A DNA stretch of 64,000 bases from Paenibacillus sp. FSL K6-3182 (GTDB lineage Bacteria; Bacillota; Bacilli; Paenibacillales; Paenibacillaceae): assembly GCF_037976325.1 (NCBI RefSeq), contig NZ_CP150265.1, positions 5,903,001 through 5,967,000 of the forward strand. Direction: 5' to 3'. This document shows, in pieces, positions 62,530 through 64,000 of the stretch (positions are counted from its first letter, which is position 1; each line of letters begins with the position of its first letter). Both the position numbers and the translations under genes were made by a program. Below the pieces are notes generated by a model. It was not told the origin of the DNA and did not search any database. It saw only the letters and a program-made list of their open reading frames with translations.

Positions 62530-63945
62530 ATGAGTTCGAAGATGACAGACGGAAAAACGATTATTTTGAGGTTGGAAATTGATACGAATCTTGCGCAGTT
62601 TGGCCGAGCAGCTACAGCAATCGAACAAGCCAAAGGCGATATTATCGCCATAGACGTCATACATACAGACAAAAACAAAAGCTTGCGCGATTTAACTGTG
62701 AAAATATCGGAGCATGGCGCAGCAGAACGGCTTACGACAGCGCTGAAATCATTAGAAGGCATTCGGCTCGTTCATATATCCGACCGTACCTTCCTGCTTC
62801 ATCTTGGAGGTAAAATTTCAATTCAGCCGAAAACGCCGATCCAAAACCGCGATGACTTGTCCCGTGTCTATACACCGGATGTGGCTAGAGTATGCCAAGC
62901 AATCGCCGAAGAACCGTCCAAAGCTTATACGCTCACCATAAAAAGAAATATGGTTGCCGTCGTTTCCGACGGAAGCGCGGTGCTTGGCCTCGGCAATATC
63001 GGTCCGTATGCAGCTATGCCTGTCATGGAAGGCAAAGCGATGCTGTTCAAGCAATTTGCCGATGTCGATGCGTTCCCGATCTGCCTCGACACGCAGGATA
63101 CCGAAACCATCATTGCAACGATCAAAAACATTGCGCCTGCCTTTGGCGGCATTAATTTAGAGGATATTTCCTCCCCTCGCTGCTTTGAAATTGAACAAAG
63201 GTTAAAGCAGGAGCTTGATATTCCTGTCTTTCATGATGATCAGCATGGTACTGCGGTCGTATTATACGCAGGGCTGCTAAATGCGCTGAAGCTGACAAAT
63301 CGAAGCCTCCAAGAGGCTCGCATCGTTATTTGTGGAATCGGGGCAGCAGGAACCGCTTGTACAAAAATGCTGATCGCCGGAGGAGCAAAACATATTATCG
63401 GTGTGGACCGGGCTGGGATATTGTCCGCTGACTGTGTTTATGACAACCCTATGTGGCAGTGGTATGCTAATCATACTAATGAAGAGCGAATCACAGGCGG
63501 TTTAGCTGAGGCGCTAAGCGGCGCTGATGTTTTTATAGGCGTTTCGGCCGGCGGCATATTGACGCGAGAGCATATTACAACGATGGCAAAAGATCCAATC
63601 GTTTTCGCAATGGCGAATCCAGAGCCCGAAATACGCCCTGAACTAGCTGAGGATATCGTCGCTGTTTTTGCTACGGGGAGATCGGATTATCCTAATCAGA
63701 TTAACAATGTTCTCTGCTTTCCGGGAATTTTCCGTGGAGCGCTCGATAGCCGCGCTGCTACAATTAATGAAGAAATGAAGCTTGCGGCAGCAGAAGCTAT
63801 TGCCTCCGTTATAAGCGATGAAGAGCTGAGCCCAATGTATATAGTTCCTAGCGTCTTCAACACGAGAGTCGTTGAGGAAGTACGGCGACGCGTCATACAG
63901 GCTGCACAGCAAAGCGGTGTCTCTCGCCGTCAAATTCGGGAGTAG
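62530..63945 (+). CDS. NAD-dependent malic enzyme with N-terminal ACT domain
   Basis: A 471-residue oxidoreductase converting malate to pyruvate and CO2. An ACT regulatory domain (about 1-85: ILRLEIDTNLAQFGRAATAIEQAKGDIIAIDV) precedes the malic enzyme core with the Tyr-containing SRVYTPDVARVC, VVSDGSAVLGLGNIGPYAAMPVMEGKA, the metal-binding VFHDDQHGTAVV and the NAD Rossmann IVICGIGAAGTACTKML. The ACT domain suggests amino-acid control. A GGGAGCTG ribosome-binding site is close upstream. Confidence 0.94.
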   Translation: MSSKMTDGKTIILRLEIDTNLAQFGRAATAIEQAKGDIIAIDVIHTDKNKSLRDLTVKISEHGAAERLTTALKSLEGIRLVHISDRTFLLHLGGKISIQPKTPIQNRDDLSRVYTPDVARVCQAIAEEPSKAYTLTIKRNMVAVVSDGSAVLGLGNIGPYAAMPVMEGKAMLFKQFADVDAFPICLDTQDTETIIATIKNIAPAFGGINLEDISSPRCFEIEQRLKQELDIPVFHDDQHGTAVVLYAGLLNALKLTNRSLQEARIVICGIGAAGTACTKMLIAGGAKHIIGVDRAGILSADCVYDNPMWQWYANHTNEERITGGLAEALSGADVFIGVSAGGILTREHITTMAKDPIVFAMANPEPEIRPELAEDIVAVFATGRSDYPNQINNVLCFPGIFRGALDSRAATINEEMKLAAAEAIASVISDEELSPMYIVPSVFNTRVVEEVRRRVIQAAQQSGVSRRQIRE

Positions 63946-64000
63946 CTGCTGCCGCTCTATATTTTGTAGTAATTTCCGCTCGTTTACGGCCCCCGTAACG

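Overview
The window looks like chromosome of an endospore-forming Bacillota, most likely Paenibacillus or a close relative. Supporting signs are sporulation genes (cmpA, sspH, kapB), a YesM/YesN-type two-component pair beside a large secreted CBM35 glycosidase, a GDSL lipase with a copper-amine-oxidase-N-like domain, bacillar synteny around tex / cmpA / SprT, strong GGAGG ribosome-binding sites, TTG/GTG starts, and tRNA genes with encoded CCA ends. No S-layer protein, rRNA operon, prophage, intact insertion sequence or CRISPR array was seen.

Layout. 1-6.3 kb: response regulator (cut by the left edge), sensor kinase and a convergent secreted alpha-galactosidase-like enzyme. 6.5-10.6 kb: SPFH/NfeD pair, uracil permease, DUF523 protein and a small L,D-transpeptidase. 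10.6-14.9 kb: a tightly coupled four-gene minus-strand operon (GT4 glycosyltransferase, toroid protein, mannose-1-phosphate guanylyltransferase, DUF1861/GH130-like protein) that looks like a mannose-glycan unit. 14.9-15.3 kb: a divergent control region with a 20-bp inverted repeat around a promoter and an intrinsic terminator in each leader. 15.3-18.4 kb: ribosomal protein L25, an HTH protein, eight minus-strand tRNAs in which Glu-Lys-Leu occurs twice, and a SprT-like protein. 18.5-28 kb: cmpA, nitroreductase with an Rrf2 regulator, tex, MBL hydrolase, thioredoxin-like and DedA proteins, a cupredoxin, small spore proteins and cardiolipin synthase.

28.1-54 kb is dominated by a cell-surface glycan locus: an initiating polyprenyl-phosphate sugar transferase, dTDP-rhamnose synthesis (rmlACBD), several GT2/GT4 glycosyltransferases, a GT39-like membrane protein, a methyltransferase / coiled-coil / glycosyltransferase fusion, a Wzm/Wzt ABC exporter whose ATPase has a C-terminal extension, an O-antigen-ligase-like protein with a TPR-like tail, an M23 peptidase, a bactofilin, and a second mannose-1-phosphate guanylyltransferase. 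The set resembles S-layer glycan (slg) loci of Geobacillus and Paenibacillus. About 34.8-45.8 kb is visibly more AT-rich than its flanks, suggesting an exchanged serotype-like cassette between conserved rml genes and the ligase.

54-64 kb is housekeeping: GltB, the GDSL lipase, KapB, a UgtP-like diacylglycerol glucosyltransferase and an ACT-domain malic enzyme.

The most interesting points are (1) the methyltransferase / coiled-coil / GT fusion beside a Wzt with a C-terminal domain, which suggests cap-dependent chain-length control and export; (2) the 14.9-15.3 kb divergent control region; (3) a hairpin that hides the cmpA Shine-Dalgarno in long transcripts but not in one started from a putative mother-cell promoter inside the hairpin; (4) 11-bp tandem repeats upstream of the M23/bactofilin operon; and (5) the four-gene mannose operon.
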